NCBI GenBank assembly: GCA_047975325.1
Contig: JBKEDF010000026.1
Span: 3,875-67,874 of the forward strand
DNA: 64,000 nt
Direction of reading: 5' to 3'
Origin: JBKEDF01 sp047975325
GTDB taxonomy: Bacteria > Pseudomonadota > Alphaproteobacteria > Rhodobacterales > Rhodobacteraceae
The notes below the pieces were generated by a model. It had not been told where the DNA came from and ran no database searches. It saw nothing but the letters and a program-made list of their open reading frames with translations. Positions within the stretch are counted from its first letter, which is position 1. Every line of letters begins with the position of its first letter. Below are positions 27,530 through 37,066 of the stretch, one piece after another. A program made the position numbers and the translations under genes.

Positions 27530-28402
27530 TTATAATCTTATCAGAACCAATGCGCTCCATTCCCCGTGATCGTTTCTGGTTTCAAGTGAAAACCCCTGTT
27601 TTTCATAGGCGCTGACAATCGAATCGGCCTGCACCGACAGGAGCCCCGAAAGGATACAGCGCCCCCCTTGTGCCACATGCATCGCCATGTCAGGTGCCAA
27701 TTCAATCAACGGCCCCTTCAGGATATTGGCAAAGACAAGATCAAAGGGCGCAGCATCAGACAGACGCGGATGTGCGAAACCTGCAGCCTCCAGACACGCG
27801 ATCCGGCCTGCAAGCCCGTTGATCGCACAATTGGCCTCCGCCACCTCCACCGCAATGGCATCGATATCGGAAGCGATGATCTCCGCCTGCGGCAGGACCG
27901 CGGCTGCTGCAAGCGCAAGCACCGCCGTGCCGCAACCGACATCGGCAATACAAACGGGCCTGACCCCCTGCTCCAGAAGCCGGTCAAAAGCCAGGAGGCA
28001 GCCAAGGGTGGTCCCGTGATGCCCTGTCCCGAAGGCAACCGTCGCCTCGATCTGCAAGGCCACACAGCCCGGCGGTACCTTATCGGCATCATGGCTGCCG
28101 AAGACAAAGAACCGTCCGGCCTCAACCGGCGACAATTCCCTGCGGACCTTGGCAACCCAGTCGATATCCGGCAATTCCGAAAGGGCAAAGGGTTTCGCCC
28201 CGAAGGCTGTTGCCAGAAGGGCCAGAACCGCCTCCGAAGGGCGGTCAAGGAAATAGGCCCCAACCTCCCAAAGCCCGGAGCCATCCTCGATTTCAAAGAC
28301 GCCGATCCCATGGGGTTCCGGCTCCATCCGTTCCATGGCATCCGCCAGCGCCTGGGCAACCTCCTGCCCGGGAAGGGTGGTCAATGCGGAAAATGTCGCC
28401 AT
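27530..28402 (-). CDS. prmA: Ribosomal protein L11 methyltransferase
   Basis: A 290-residue PrmA. The SAM-binding motif DVGCGTAVLALAAA is followed by the acidic strand IIASDIDAIAVEVA and the NILKGPLIELAPD motif of this family. The substrate-recognition part is the N-terminal ~110 residues with DIDWVAKVRRELSPV. It trimethylates L11 at several sites and is normally dispensable. It is monocistronic, with 175 bases of apparently empty DNA between it and priA. Confidence 0.94.
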   Translation of the reverse strand: MATFSALTTLPGQEVAQALADAMERMEPEPHGIGVFEIEDGSGLWEVGAYFLDRPSEAVLALLATAFGAKPFALSELPDIDWVAKVRRELSPVEAGRFFVFGSHDADKVPPGCVALQIEATVAFGTGHHGTTLGCLLAFDRLLEQGVRPVCIADVGCGTAVLALAAAAVLPQAEIIASDIDAIAVEVAEANCAINGLAGRIACLEAAGFAHPRLSDAAPFDLVFANILKGPLIELAPDMAMHVAQGGRCILSGLLSVQADSIVSAYEKQGFSLETRNDHGEWSALVLIRL

Positions 28403-28577
28403 GGCACAGGCCTCCGATCTGGAATTCCTTCGCGCCCCGAAATGGCCCGCGAACGCCGGACGCTCTAGCCCCCGCCCCCGGTCAGGTCAAGCATTCCGCG
28501 CAGGGCGGATTTTCCGGCCTGCGCAGCATAAAGGCTTGCGCGCCCCCGGGGCGCGCTCCGCATGATAGCCCTGCCCG

Positions 28578-30782
28578 TCACAGAAAGCTCTGCGGATCGA
28601 TATCCACCGCAAGGCGGATATGACCCGGTATCCGGACCTGGGCCAGCCAGCGCGCAATGGCGGCTTGCAGGCCCGCCATTTTCTGGGCCTTGATCAGCAA
28701 ACGCAGGCGATGCCGCCCCCGCACCCGCGAAACGGGGGCCGGGGCCGGGCCGAAAAGCTCCGCGCCAATTTCACGCAGGGGCCTATCGCGCCGCGCCAGT
28801 TCCGCGCCGAAATCGAACAGCTCCGCGATATTCGGCGAAGACAGGATAATCCCCGCCATGCGTCCGAAAGGCGGGGATCCGGCCTGCCTGCGTTCCTCGG
28901 CCTCGGCCGACAGGAACGCCTCCTCGTCACCGCCCAGAATTGCGCGGATCACCGGGTGATCCGGCTGATGCGTCTGCAACAGTGCAACTCCCCGGCGTTC
29001 CGCCCGCCCGGCCCGTCCCGCAACCTGCCGCATCAACTGGTAGGTTCGTTCCGCCGCCCGCAGATCGGACCCCTGAAGCCCCAGGTCCGCATCGATCACC
29101 CCAACCAGTGTCAAAAGCGGGAAATTATGTCCCTTGGCTACAATCTGCGTCCCGATGATGATCTCCGCTCCCCCGGCCGCGATTGCCTCGATCTGTTCCT
29201 TCAAGGCCCGGGCAGATCCGAACAGGTCCGAGGACAAGACGGCAAGCCGCGCCTCGGGAAAGGTCTCCACCACTTCCTCGGCCAGCCGTTCGACACCCGG
29301 ACCGACGGCGGCTAGCTTGCCTTCCACTTCGCAGGCCGGGCAGGCGGCAGGCAAAGGTTTTGTCGCACCGCATTGATGGCACATCAGGCGTTTTTGAAAA
29401 CGATGCTCCACCATACGTGCATCGCAATCGTCGCAGCCAACTTGATGACCGCAGGCACGACAGACCGTCACCGGCGCATAGCCGCGCCGGTTGAGAAACA
29501 GGAGCGATTGTTCCCCTTCCGCAAGCCGCGCCTCGATCGCATTCCGCAGGGTGGGCGAAATCCAGCGCCCCGGTGCCATCGTCTCGGCGCGCAGGTCGAT
29601 GGCACGCATTTCCGGCAATTCCGCGGTGCCATAGCGCACGCCCAGGTCGATCCGGTGGTATTTCCCGGATTCCGCATTGGCCCAGCTTTCCAGGCTGGGG
29701 GTGGCCGAAGCCAGCACCGCAGTCGCACCACAGATCGCGGACCGCAGGACCGCCATGTCGCGCGCATTGTAGATGACCCCCTCCTCCTGCTTGTAGGAAC
29801 TGTCATGTTCCTCATCCACGACAATCAGGCCAAGATCGCGAAAAGGCAGGAACAATGCCGATCGGGCCCCGGCCACGAATTGCACGCCCCCTTCTGCCGC
29901 CATGCGCCACAGGCGTCGGCGTTCCGTCATGGTAACACCCGAATGCCATTCTGCGGGGCGCATGCCGAAACGGGCCTCCACCCGGTTCAGGAATTCGCCG
30001 GTCAGCGCAATCTCAGGTAAAAGGACCAGCGCCTGCCGCCCCTTGCGAAGGCACTCGGCCACGGCCTCCAGGTAAACCTCTGTCTTGCCCGAGCCCGTCA
30101 CCCCTTTCAAAAGCGTTGCCGAATAATCCCCCGCCGCAACCGCCCGCGTCAGCGCCTCCCCCGCCGCGATCTGATCACCTTCAAGCCGCACCGCCATCGC
30201 CCCGGGGTCAAGTGGCGGATAGGGCAGATCACGGGGGGCCTCTTCCTCCAGGATCGCGCCTGCATCCACCAGCCCCTTGACGACCGAAGCTGAAACCCCG
30301 GCCTGCTGCGCAAGTTCCCCCAGCGTGAAGGCCACCCCGCCATAATCACGCAGCACCTCCAGCACCCGCTTGCGCGCCGGTGTCATCCGTGCAGGCTCCC
30401 CCTGCCCCAAACGATAGACCCGCCGCATTGCAGGGGGCGCCTCAAGCCCCGGCGCCCGCGTCGCAAGGCGCAGCATCGCCTGCAAGGGCGTCAATGTGTA
30501 ATCTGCGGCCCGCGACAGGAAAAGCCTCATTTCCTCCCGCATTGGCGGGACATCCAGCACATGATGGACAGATCGCAACCTGGCAGGCTCGATCCGTCCC
30601 TCCCCCGCCCCCCAGACAACCCCGAGGATCCGCCGGGGGCCAAGCGGCACCGCCACGAAATCCCCCATCCGGCAACCGCCCTCAGGGGCGCGATAGTCCA
30701 GAACCGGCCCGAGCTTCCGGCCCAGCGTTTCGGTGACGACAACACCGATTACCTGTCCTTCTGTCCAATCGACATCCTGCAC
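28578..30782 (-). CDS. priA: Primosomal protein N' (replication restart helicase PriA)
   Basis: A 734-residue PriA helicase. The N-terminal DNA-binding domain contains LDYRAPEGG. Walker A is GVTGSGKTEVY, the DEEH box is VVDEEHDSSYKQ, and eight zinc-ligand cysteines appear in CRACG, CDDC, CHQCG and CPAC. It reloads the replisome at collapsed forks. A GTG start at 30782 is preferred because AAAGGGA lies just upstream and the following residues match the usual PriA N-terminus; an in-frame ATG at 30833 would add 17 unconserved residues. It is divergent from fsa with 87 bases between. Confidence 0.95.
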   Translation of the reverse strand: MQDVDWTEGQVIGVVVTETLGRKLGPVLDYRAPEGGCRMGDFVAVPLGPRRILGVVWGAGEGRIEPARLRSVHHVLDVPPMREEMRLFLSRAADYTLTPLQAMLRLATRAPGLEAPPAMRRVYRLGQGEPARMTPARKRVLEVLRDYGGVAFTLGELAQQAGVSASVVKGLVDAGAILEEEAPRDLPYPPLDPGAMAVRLEGDQIAAGEALTRAVAAGDYSATLLKGVTGSGKTEVYLEAVAECLRKGRQALVLLPEIALTGEFLNRVEARFGMRPAEWHSGVTMTERRRLWRMAAEGGVQFVAGARSALFLPFRDLGLIVVDEEHDSSYKQEEGVIYNARDMAVLRSAICGATAVLASATPSLESWANAESGKYHRIDLGVRYGTAELPEMRAIDLRAETMAPGRWISPTLRNAIEARLAEGEQSLLFLNRRGYAPVTVCRACGHQVGCDDCDARMVEHRFQKRLMCHQCGATKPLPAACPACEVEGKLAAVGPGVERLAEEVVETFPEARLAVLSSDLFGSARALKEQIEAIAAGGAEIIIGTQIVAKGHNFPLLTLVGVIDADLGLQGSDLRAAERTYQLMRQVAGRAGRAERRGVALLQTHQPDHPVIRAILGGDEEAFLSAEAEERRQAGSPPFGRMAGIILSSPNIAELFDFGAELARRDRPLREIGAELFGPAPAPVSRVRGRHRLRLLIKAQKMAGLQAAIARWLAQVRIPGHIRLAVDIDPQSFL

Positions 30783-30869
30783 GCCGGTCCCTTTCACCGT
30801 CCCTCGCTTTGGGCTAATACAATGCCCAACCATCCTGCAACAGCCCGTGAAGCCGAAGGAGCCCGGACC

Positions 30870-31523
30870 ATGAAATTCTTTGTCGATACCGCCGATGTCG
30901 AGGCAATTACCGAACTCAACAATCTGGGCATGGTCGACGGGGTTACGACCAACCCGTCACTGATCCTTAAATCCGGGCGTGATATCCTTGAAGTCACAAA
31001 GGAAATCTGTTCGATCACCTCGGGTCCGGTTTCAGCCGAAGTCGTGGCGCTCACGGCTGATGAGATGATTGCCGAGGGCCGCAAGCTTGCCGCCATCGCC
31101 CCCAATATCGCGGTCAAGGTTCCCTTGACCTGGGATGGTCTGAAAACCTGCAAGGTACTTTCCTCCGAAGGTTTCATGGTCAATGTCACGCTTTGCTTTT
31201 CGGCAAATCAGGCCATTCTGGCAGCCAAGGCGGGGGCAAGCTTCATTTCCCCCTTCGTGGGCCGGCTCGACGATATCAATCTTGATGGCACCGACCTGAT
31301 CGCGGATATCCGCACGATCTATGACAATTACGATTTCAAGACCGAGGTGCTGGCCGCCTCGATCCGTTCGGCAAATCACATCGCCCAATGCGCAATGATC
31401 GGCGCCGATGTGATCACCGCGCCACCTGCCGTCATCAAGGCCATGGCCAATCATGTGCTGACCGACAAGGGGCTGGCACAGTTCATGAAGGATTGGGAAA
31501 AAACGGGGCAGAAAATTCTCTGA
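30870..31523 (+). CDS. fsa: Fructose-6-phosphate aldolase / short transaldolase
   Basis: A 217-residue class of the transaldolase family, about two thirds of classical TalB length. The Schiff-base lysine is K83 in NIAVKVPLTWDG, and the N-terminal MKFFVDTADVEAI and VTTNPSLI are conserved. Members act either as transaldolases in the pentose phosphate pathway or as fructose-6-phosphate aldolases. Which applies cannot be settled here. It heads an fsa-DUF484-xerC run. Confidence 0.92.
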   Translation: MKFFVDTADVEAITELNNLGMVDGVTTNPSLILKSGRDILEVTKEICSITSGPVSAEVVALTADEMIAEGRKLAAIAPNIAVKVPLTWDGLKTCKVLSSEGFMVNVTLCFSANQAILAAKAGASFISPFVGRLDDINLDGTDLIADIRTIYDNYDFKTEVLAASIRSANHIAQCAMIGADVITAPPAVIKAMANHVLTDKGLAQFMKDWEKTGQKIL

Positions 31524-31568
31524 AAATCGTGTAACGTACGCCGAAACGAATAAATGGGCAGTGCTGGC

Positions 31569-32264
31569 ATGAACGAACAGGACCTGCGCGACCGCATCAT
31601 CGCGGCGCCGGAAAAAATTCTTGAAGACCGCGACGTGATGCGCGCCCTGATTGCGGCAAATGACCGCGCGCTTGGTGACAATATCGTCGATCTGCGCGGT
31701 ATTGCGATGGAACGCCTGGAAGGACGGCTTGATCGGCTGGAAGATACACACCGGTCGGTCATCGCCGCCGCCTATGAAAATCTGGCGGGAACCAATCAGG
31801 TGCATCGGGCGATCCTGGAATTGCTTGACCCGCTGGAATTCGAGGAATTCCTGAAAAGCCTTGCGGGACCGGTGCGTGAAACCCTGCGCGTCGATCGCCT
31901 TCGCCTTGTTCTGGAAAGCGCGCAGGGCGACAATGACCCTGCCGCCCTGCGGCGACTTGGCAATGTATTGGTGATCGCCGAACCGGGTTTCGTGGCAACC
32001 CATATCGACGGAGGCAGGAACGTACCGCTGCGGCAGGTCACGCTGCGGCAGGTCGAATCCGGGCAGGAAACCGTCTATGGCGGCAAGAAGGGCGCAATCC
32101 GTTCCGAGGCCCTGATGCGCCTTGATTTCGGCACCGGGCGGTTACCCGGCCTTCTGGCCATGGGGTCGGAAGATCCCGACCATTTCAAGCCCTCGCAGGG
32201 GACGGATCTTCTGTCTTTCTTCGCGGGGGTATTCGAACGGGCGATGCGGCGCTGGCTTTCATGA
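31569..32264 (+). CDS. DUF484 family protein
   Basis: A 231-residue GAF-like DUF484 protein starting MNEQDLRDRIIAAPEKILEDRDVM. An N-terminal helical segment (about 1-80) leads into a GAF-type domain ending GSEDPDHFKPSQGTDLLSFF, the family's typical tail. Its function is unknown, but the gene is coupled to xerC in many proteobacteria, as here by a four-base overlap. The start at 31569 is preferred over 31554 because GNACCTGCG-type extra residues are not conserved. Confidence 0.88.
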   Translation: MNEQDLRDRIIAAPEKILEDRDVMRALIAANDRALGDNIVDLRGIAMERLEGRLDRLEDTHRSVIAAAYENLAGTNQVHRAILELLDPLEFEEFLKSLAGPVRETLRVDRLRLVLESAQGDNDPAALRRLGNVLVIAEPGFVATHIDGGRNVPLRQVTLRQVESGQETVYGGKKGAIRSEALMRLDFGTGRLPGLLAMGSEDPDHFKPSQGTDLLSFFAGVFERAMRRWLS

Positions 32265-33184
32265 GCCTCGCAATATCTCCGGTGCTGCGCGACGCGCTGG
32301 AACAATGGCTGACCCATATCCGCGCGCTGGACGGGGCGGCGGAAAACACCGTTTCGGCCTATGCCCGCGATGTGGCGGGCTGGCTGGATTTTCTGGCACG
32401 ATATCGCGGGGGTCCGGAAGGCCTTGCCGCAGTGGCCGGTGTCGGACAGGTGGAAATCCGCGCCTGGATGGCGCATGAACGCGGCCGCGGGGTATCGGCA
32501 CGATCACTTGCGCGGGCCTTGTCGGCCGTCAAGGGGTTTACCGCCTGGCTGGCGGATCGCGAAGGCGTGGATGCCACCGCCCCCCTTTCCACCCGCGCCC
32601 CCAAATACCGTCGCAAACTGCCCCGCCCCCTATCCGAGGATGCCGCGCGCGAGGTTCTGCAAACCGTCGGCGACGATGCGCGGGAAAGCTGGATCGCCGC
32701 ACGTGATACCGCCGTGGTGACGCTGCTTTACGGCTGCGGGTTACGCATCTCTGAGGCGCTTGGCCTAACGGGGGCCCAATCCCCCCTGCCAGAAATTCTC
32801 CGGATTACCGGCAAGGGCGCAAAGGAACGTCTGGTCCCGGTCTTGCCGGCTGCGGCAGAGGCCGTGGCGCAATATGCGGCGCTTTGCCCTTATGAGCTGG
32901 TTGCGGATCGGCCGCTTTTTCGTGGATCGCGCGGTGGGGCGCTCAGCCCCAGGCAGATCTCCTCCGCAATGGTACGGACCCGCAACCGGCTGGGGCTGCC
33001 ACCATCCGCCACGCCACATGCCCTGCGCCACAGTTTTGCAACCCACCTTCTGAGCGCCGGAGGCGATTTGCGCGCCATTCAGGAATTGCTGGGGCATGCC
33101 TCACTTTCCACCACCCAGACCTATACGGCAGTCGATACCGCAAGGTTGATGGCGGTTTATGCAGCCTCCCACCCCCGCGCCTGA
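32261..33184 (+). CDS. xerC: Tyrosine recombinase XerC
   Basis: A 307-residue tyrosine recombinase. The N-terminal SAM-like DNA-binding domain spans about 1-100. Catalytic residues are the arginine in YGCGLRISEAL, HALRHSF, the histidine in LLGHASLSTTQ, and the nucleophile Y288 (TQTYTAV). With XerD it resolves chromosome dimers at dif during division. Linkage to DUF484 and the absence of phage genes nearby support a housekeeping role rather than a mobile-element integrase. Confidence 0.92.
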   Translation: MSLAISPVLRDALEQWLTHIRALDGAAENTVSAYARDVAGWLDFLARYRGGPEGLAAVAGVGQVEIRAWMAHERGRGVSARSLARALSAVKGFTAWLADREGVDATAPLSTRAPKYRRKLPRPLSEDAAREVLQTVGDDARESWIAARDTAVVTLLYGCGLRISEALGLTGAQSPLPEILRITGKGAKERLVPVLPAAAEAVAQYAALCPYELVADRPLFRGSRGGALSPRQISSAMVRTRNRLGLPPSATPHALRHSFATHLLSAGGDLRAIQELLGHASLSTTQTYTAVDTARLMAVYAASHPRA

Positions 33185-33214
33185 CCTTGCCACCAAAAGG
33201 AGCCACGAATAGCG

Positions 33215-33922
33215 ATGGCACCCCGGATCAAGGCCCTCCTCGTTCATCTGCTGACTGCCACGGGCGCGGTGCTTGCAATGCTGGCGATGCTGGCGGCGGT
33301 GGATGAAAAATGGGATCTGATGTTTCTCTGGCTGGTCGCTGCATTATTCGTGGACGGGATCGACGGCCCGCTGGCGCGGCGCCATGATGTTTCAAGGAAC
33401 TGGCCGACCTATGACGGGGTGTTGATGGATCTCATCATCGACTATCTGACCTATGTTTTCATCCCGGCCTATGCGCTTTTCAAATCCGGGCTCCTGCCGG
33501 GCTGGACAGGCTGGATCGCCATCATCGTCATCACCTATGGATCCGTTCTTTATTTCGCCGATACACGCATGAAAACCAGGGACTATTCCTTTGCAGGCTT
33601 TCCCGCGTGCTGGAATATGGTCGTGCTGGTGATGTTCGCGCTAAAGCCCGGCTACTGGACAATCCTGATCTTCATCATCGCCCTGACCATCGCGATGTTT
33701 ACCAATCTGCGGTTCATCCATCCCGTCCGGACCCCACGCTGGCGCGGGGTTTCATTGCCGATGGCCCTTGCCTGGACATTCTTTGCGGGCTGGGCGGCCT
33801 GGGTCGATTTCCACCCGCAAAGCTGGGCGCATTGGGGCCTTGTGGTGACCTCCCTTTATCTTACCCTTGCCGGAATCGCCCAGCAGGTCATCCCGGAAAA
33901 AACACCTGATGCCAAAGCCTGA
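33215..33922 (+). CDS. pcs: CDP-alcohol phosphatidyltransferase, phosphatidylcholine synthase
   Basis: A 235-residue polytopic membrane protein with about eight hydrophobic segments. The CDP-alcohol transferase motif is present as DGIDGPLARR followed by YDGVLMDLIID, giving the metal-binding aspartates. The length and a C-terminal half rich in Trp and Phe fit bacterial Pcs, which joins choline directly to CDP-diacylglycerol to make phosphatidylcholine. It begins 30 bases past xerC and ends at a hairpin. Confidence 0.88.
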   Translation: MAPRIKALLVHLLTATGAVLAMLAMLAAVDEKWDLMFLWLVAALFVDGIDGPLARRHDVSRNWPTYDGVLMDLIIDYLTYVFIPAYALFKSGLLPGWTGWIAIIVITYGSVLYFADTRMKTRDYSFAGFPACWNMVVLVMFALKPGYWTILIFIIALTIAMFTNLRFIHPVRTPRWRGVSLPMALAWTFFAGWAAWVDFHPQSWAHWGLVVTSLYLTLAGIAQQVIPEKTPDAKA

Positions 33923-33942
33923 CAGGTGGAAACACAGGCACC

Positions 33943-33965
33943 GGGTGCCGCGCTCAACGGCACCC
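33943..33965. terminator. Bidirectional terminator hairpin between pcs and ileS
   Basis: A perfect 8-bp stem (GGGTGCCG / CGGCACCC) with a seven-base loop lies between the converging stops of pcs and ileS, which are only 56 bases apart. There is no T-run. Confidence 0.55.
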
Positions 33966-33978
33966 ACCCGCATTGGTT

Positions 33979-36885
33979 TTAGTTCAGGACTGCATCACAG
34001 CGGGCGCAAGTGGCTTCATGGGCATGGGTGCCGACATCGGGCAAGACCTGCCAGCAGCGTGCACATTTATTTCCCGATGCTTCGGAAAAGACGACCGCAA
34101 CCCCCGCAACATCCTCCAGGCGGAAAGCGGCTTCGGGGGCGGGGCCATCGTGCAGCTCTGCGCCAGAGGTGATGCAAAGCTCGGCCAGATCGATCGCAGC
34201 CAGCATCCCATGCATTTCGGGATCCGTGACATGGATCACCGGAGCCGCCTCCAGCGAAGATCCGATCACCTTGGCCGTTCGTTGTACCTCCAGCGCGCCG
34301 GTCACAACCCGGCGCACGGCGCGGATCCGATCCCACCTGTGCGCCAGCACCTCATTGCGCCAGCCCGCCGGGGTTTCGGGCATGTCCCGAAGATGCACGC
34401 TTTGCCCGTCACCGGGAAAACGGGCAAGCCAGACATCCTCCATCGTGAAGACGAGGATGGGCGCAAGCCATGTGACCAGGCGATGGAAGAGCGCATCCAA
34501 CACCGTTCGCGCCGCACGGCGCTTCAGGCTGTCCCGTGCATCGCAATAAAGCGCATCCTTGCGAATATCGAAATAGACGGCCGAAAGATCCGTGGTACAA
34601 AAGGTAAAGAGTTTCTGGAATACGCCCTGAAAATCGAAAGCGGCGTAGCCCTTGCGCACTTCATCATCCAGTTCCGACAGGCGGTGGAGCACCCATTGTT
34701 CCAGTTCGGGCATATCGGCCTGTTCGACCCGTTCATCTTCGGACCATCCTTCCAGGCTACCCAGAAGGAAGCGCAACGTGTTACGCAAACGGCGATAGCT
34801 GTCTGCCGCCCCCTTCAGGATCTTGTCGCCAATCCGCTGGTCCAGCGTGTAATCCGACTGCGCCACCCAAAGCCGCAGGATATCCGCGCCATATTGGTCG
34901 ATCACCTTTTGCGGGGCAACGATATTGCCCAGCGACTTGGACATCTTCATGCCCTTCTGATCCAGGGTAAAGCCATGGGTCACCACATTGCGATAGGGCG
35001 CGCGGCCAATGGTACCGCAGCCCTGCAGCATGGAGGAATGGAACCAGCCGCGATGCTGGTCGGTCCCTTCCATATAGACATCGGCAATACCATCCGCCGT
35101 GCCGTCCGGACGATCCCGCAGCACGAAGGCATGGGTCGAGCCACTATCGAACCATACATCCAGAATGTCGAAGACCTGTTCATAGGTTTCGGGGTCATGA
35201 CGCCCTGCGAGGACCTTTTCCTTGAAGCCCGGCACATACCAGCTATCGGCACCCTCAGCCTCGAAGGCCTTGACGATCCGCTCATTGACGGTTTCGTCGC
35301 GCAGCAGGAAATCCTGATCGGTCGGCAACGCGCCCTTCTTCACGAAACAGGTCAGCGGCACGCCCCAGGCCCGCTGGCGCGACAGCACCCAGTCTGGCCG
35401 CGCCTCCATCATCGCATGAAGCCGGTTGCGCCCGGAAATCGGGGTGAATTTCACCAGCTCCTCAATGGAGGCCAGCGCCCGGGCGCGGATCGTGTCGCCA
35501 TGGTTGCCCTTGCCATCGTCGATCTTCCGGTCAATGGCGGCGAACCATTGCGGCGTGTTGCGATAGATCACCGGCGCCTTGGAACGCCAGCTATGCGGAT
35601 AGCTGTGCCGGATCTTGCCGCGCGCCAGAAGGCCACCGACCTCAACCAGCTTGTCGATCACCGCCTTGTTGGCATCGCCCTCTCCACCCTTGCGGCTGAG
35701 AATGTACTTGCCGCCGAAAAACGGCAAGTCGGGGCGGAACGATCCGTCATCAAGCACGTTATATGTGATGACCTGATCAAGCATGCCAAGGCCGCGATAA
35801 AGCTCATATTCCTCCATGCCGTGGCTGGGCGCGCAATGCACAAAGCCCGTGCCCTCCTCGTCAGTGACGAAATCGGCGGCGCGGAAATCACGCGGATCGT
35901 CCCATTCACCCTCCGCCCCTTCGGCCCCGGCCAGAGGATGTTGCAGCGACAGCCCGGCCAGTTCGGAGGCGGGCACGTCGCGCAGACGGCGCCATTGGCC
36001 TTCCTGCAGGCGTGCGCGACCCATCACATCCGCAGCCAGCTTGTCAGCCAGGATGAAACGTTCCCCCACATCGGCCCAGCATTCATCCGGCGTGGTACTA
36101 ACCTCATAGAGGCCATAGCTGTAATCGGCGCCGTAGACCACCGCCTTGTTCGACGGGATGGTCCAGGGCGTCGTGGTCCAGATCACCACCCGGGCATCAC
36201 GCAGATCACCATCCGAGGCCACCGGAAATTTCACCCAGATCGTGAAACTGTCCTTGTCATGATACTCGACCTCTGCCTCGGCCAGGGCGGTCTTTTCCAC
36301 CGGTGACCACATCACAGGCTTTGACCCCTGATAGAGTGTTCCGTTCATCAGGAACTTCATGAAATCCTCGGCGATCACCGCCTCGGCATGAAAATCCATC
36401 GTCAGATAGGGATCGGCCCAGTTGCCGGTGACGCCCAGCCGTTTGAATTCCTCGCGCTGGATATCAATCCAGCCTTCGGCAAAACGGCGACATTCCTGAC
36501 GGAATTCCACCACATTGACCGCGTCCTTGTCCTGGCCTTTCTTGCGGTATTGTTCCTCGATCTTCCATTCGATGGGCAGGCCGTGACAATCCCAGCCCGG
36601 CACATAGCGCGCATCATGGCCCATCATCTGATGGGATCGCACGATCATGTCCTTGATCACCTTGTTCAACGCATGGCCGATATGGAGATGCCCATTGGCA
36701 TAGGGCGGGCCATCATGCAGCGTGAAAGGGGGCCGGTCTGTCTTTTCGCGCAGCCGGTCATAGATCCCGATCCTTTCCCAGCGTGCCAGCCATTCGGGCT
36801 CACGGGCAGGAAGGCCCGCCCGCATCGGAAAATCGGTTTCAGGTAGAAAGACGGTATCGCGGTAGTCAGGCGTATCGGCGCACAT
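33979..36885 (-). CDS. ileS: Isoleucyl-tRNA synthetase
   Basis: A 968-residue class-I synthetase. The HIGH signature is HLHIGHALN and the KMSKS loop is GMKMSKSLGN. An editing (CP1) domain lies between them. The C-terminal zinc finger has two cysteine pairs (KCARCW and TCARC). It charges tRNA-Ile and hydrolyses mischarged valine. The ATG at 36885 (MCADTPDYRDTVFLPETDFPMR) matches the usual N-terminus; 19 codons further upstream are not conserved. Confidence 0.97.
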   Translation of the reverse strand: MCADTPDYRDTVFLPETDFPMRAGLPAREPEWLARWERIGIYDRLREKTDRPPFTLHDGPPYANGHLHIGHALNKVIKDMIVRSHQMMGHDARYVPGWDCHGLPIEWKIEEQYRKKGQDKDAVNVVEFRQECRRFAEGWIDIQREEFKRLGVTGNWADPYLTMDFHAEAVIAEDFMKFLMNGTLYQGSKPVMWSPVEKTALAEAEVEYHDKDSFTIWVKFPVASDGDLRDARVVIWTTTPWTIPSNKAVVYGADYSYGLYEVSTTPDECWADVGERFILADKLAADVMGRARLQEGQWRRLRDVPASELAGLSLQHPLAGAEGAEGEWDDPRDFRAADFVTDEEGTGFVHCAPSHGMEEYELYRGLGMLDQVITYNVLDDGSFRPDLPFFGGKYILSRKGGEGDANKAVIDKLVEVGGLLARGKIRHSYPHSWRSKAPVIYRNTPQWFAAIDRKIDDGKGNHGDTIRARALASIEELVKFTPISGRNRLHAMMEARPDWVLSRQRAWGVPLTCFVKKGALPTDQDFLLRDETVNERIVKAFEAEGADSWYVPGFKEKVLAGRHDPETYEQVFDILDVWFDSGSTHAFVLRDRPDGTADGIADVYMEGTDQHRGWFHSSMLQGCGTIGRAPYRNVVTHGFTLDQKGMKMSKSLGNIVAPQKVIDQYGADILRLWVAQSDYTLDQRIGDKILKGAADSYRRLRNTLRFLLGSLEGWSEDERVEQADMPELEQWVLHRLSELDDEVRKGYAAFDFQGVFQKLFTFCTTDLSAVYFDIRKDALYCDARDSLKRRAARTVLDALFHRLVTWLAPILVFTMEDVWLARFPGDGQSVHLRDMPETPAGWRNEVLAHRWDRIRAVRRVVTGALEVQRTAKVIGSSLEAAPVIHVTDPEMHGMLAAIDLAELCITSGAELHDGPAPEAAFRLEDVAGVAVVFSEASGNKCARCWQVLPDVGTHAHEATCARCDAVLN

Positions 36886-37066
36886 GGATGGAATCCCTGG
36901 GAAATTTGAAGCGGAAAAAGGAGGCTGGCCGGAACAGGCCATAATTCCCGGCGGCTGAGCGTTTCAGCACACCGGGCCAATAATTCGCATGATTATCGGA
37001 TTCCTCTGTCGCATGGCGCAGGTTATACGCGCGGTTGCAGGCAGGGTCCAGAGAGGGAAAACGAGG

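Noticed and set aside
32261..33184. xerC as integrase of a genomic island
   Set aside because: It is coupled to DUF484 as in housekeeping XerC loci and flanked by core genes, with no att-like repeats or phage genes.
33973..36306. 777-codon open frame on the plus strand
   Set aside because: It is antisense to ileS, whose HIGH and KMSKS motifs are intact; high G+C at third positions keeps the opposite strand free of stops.
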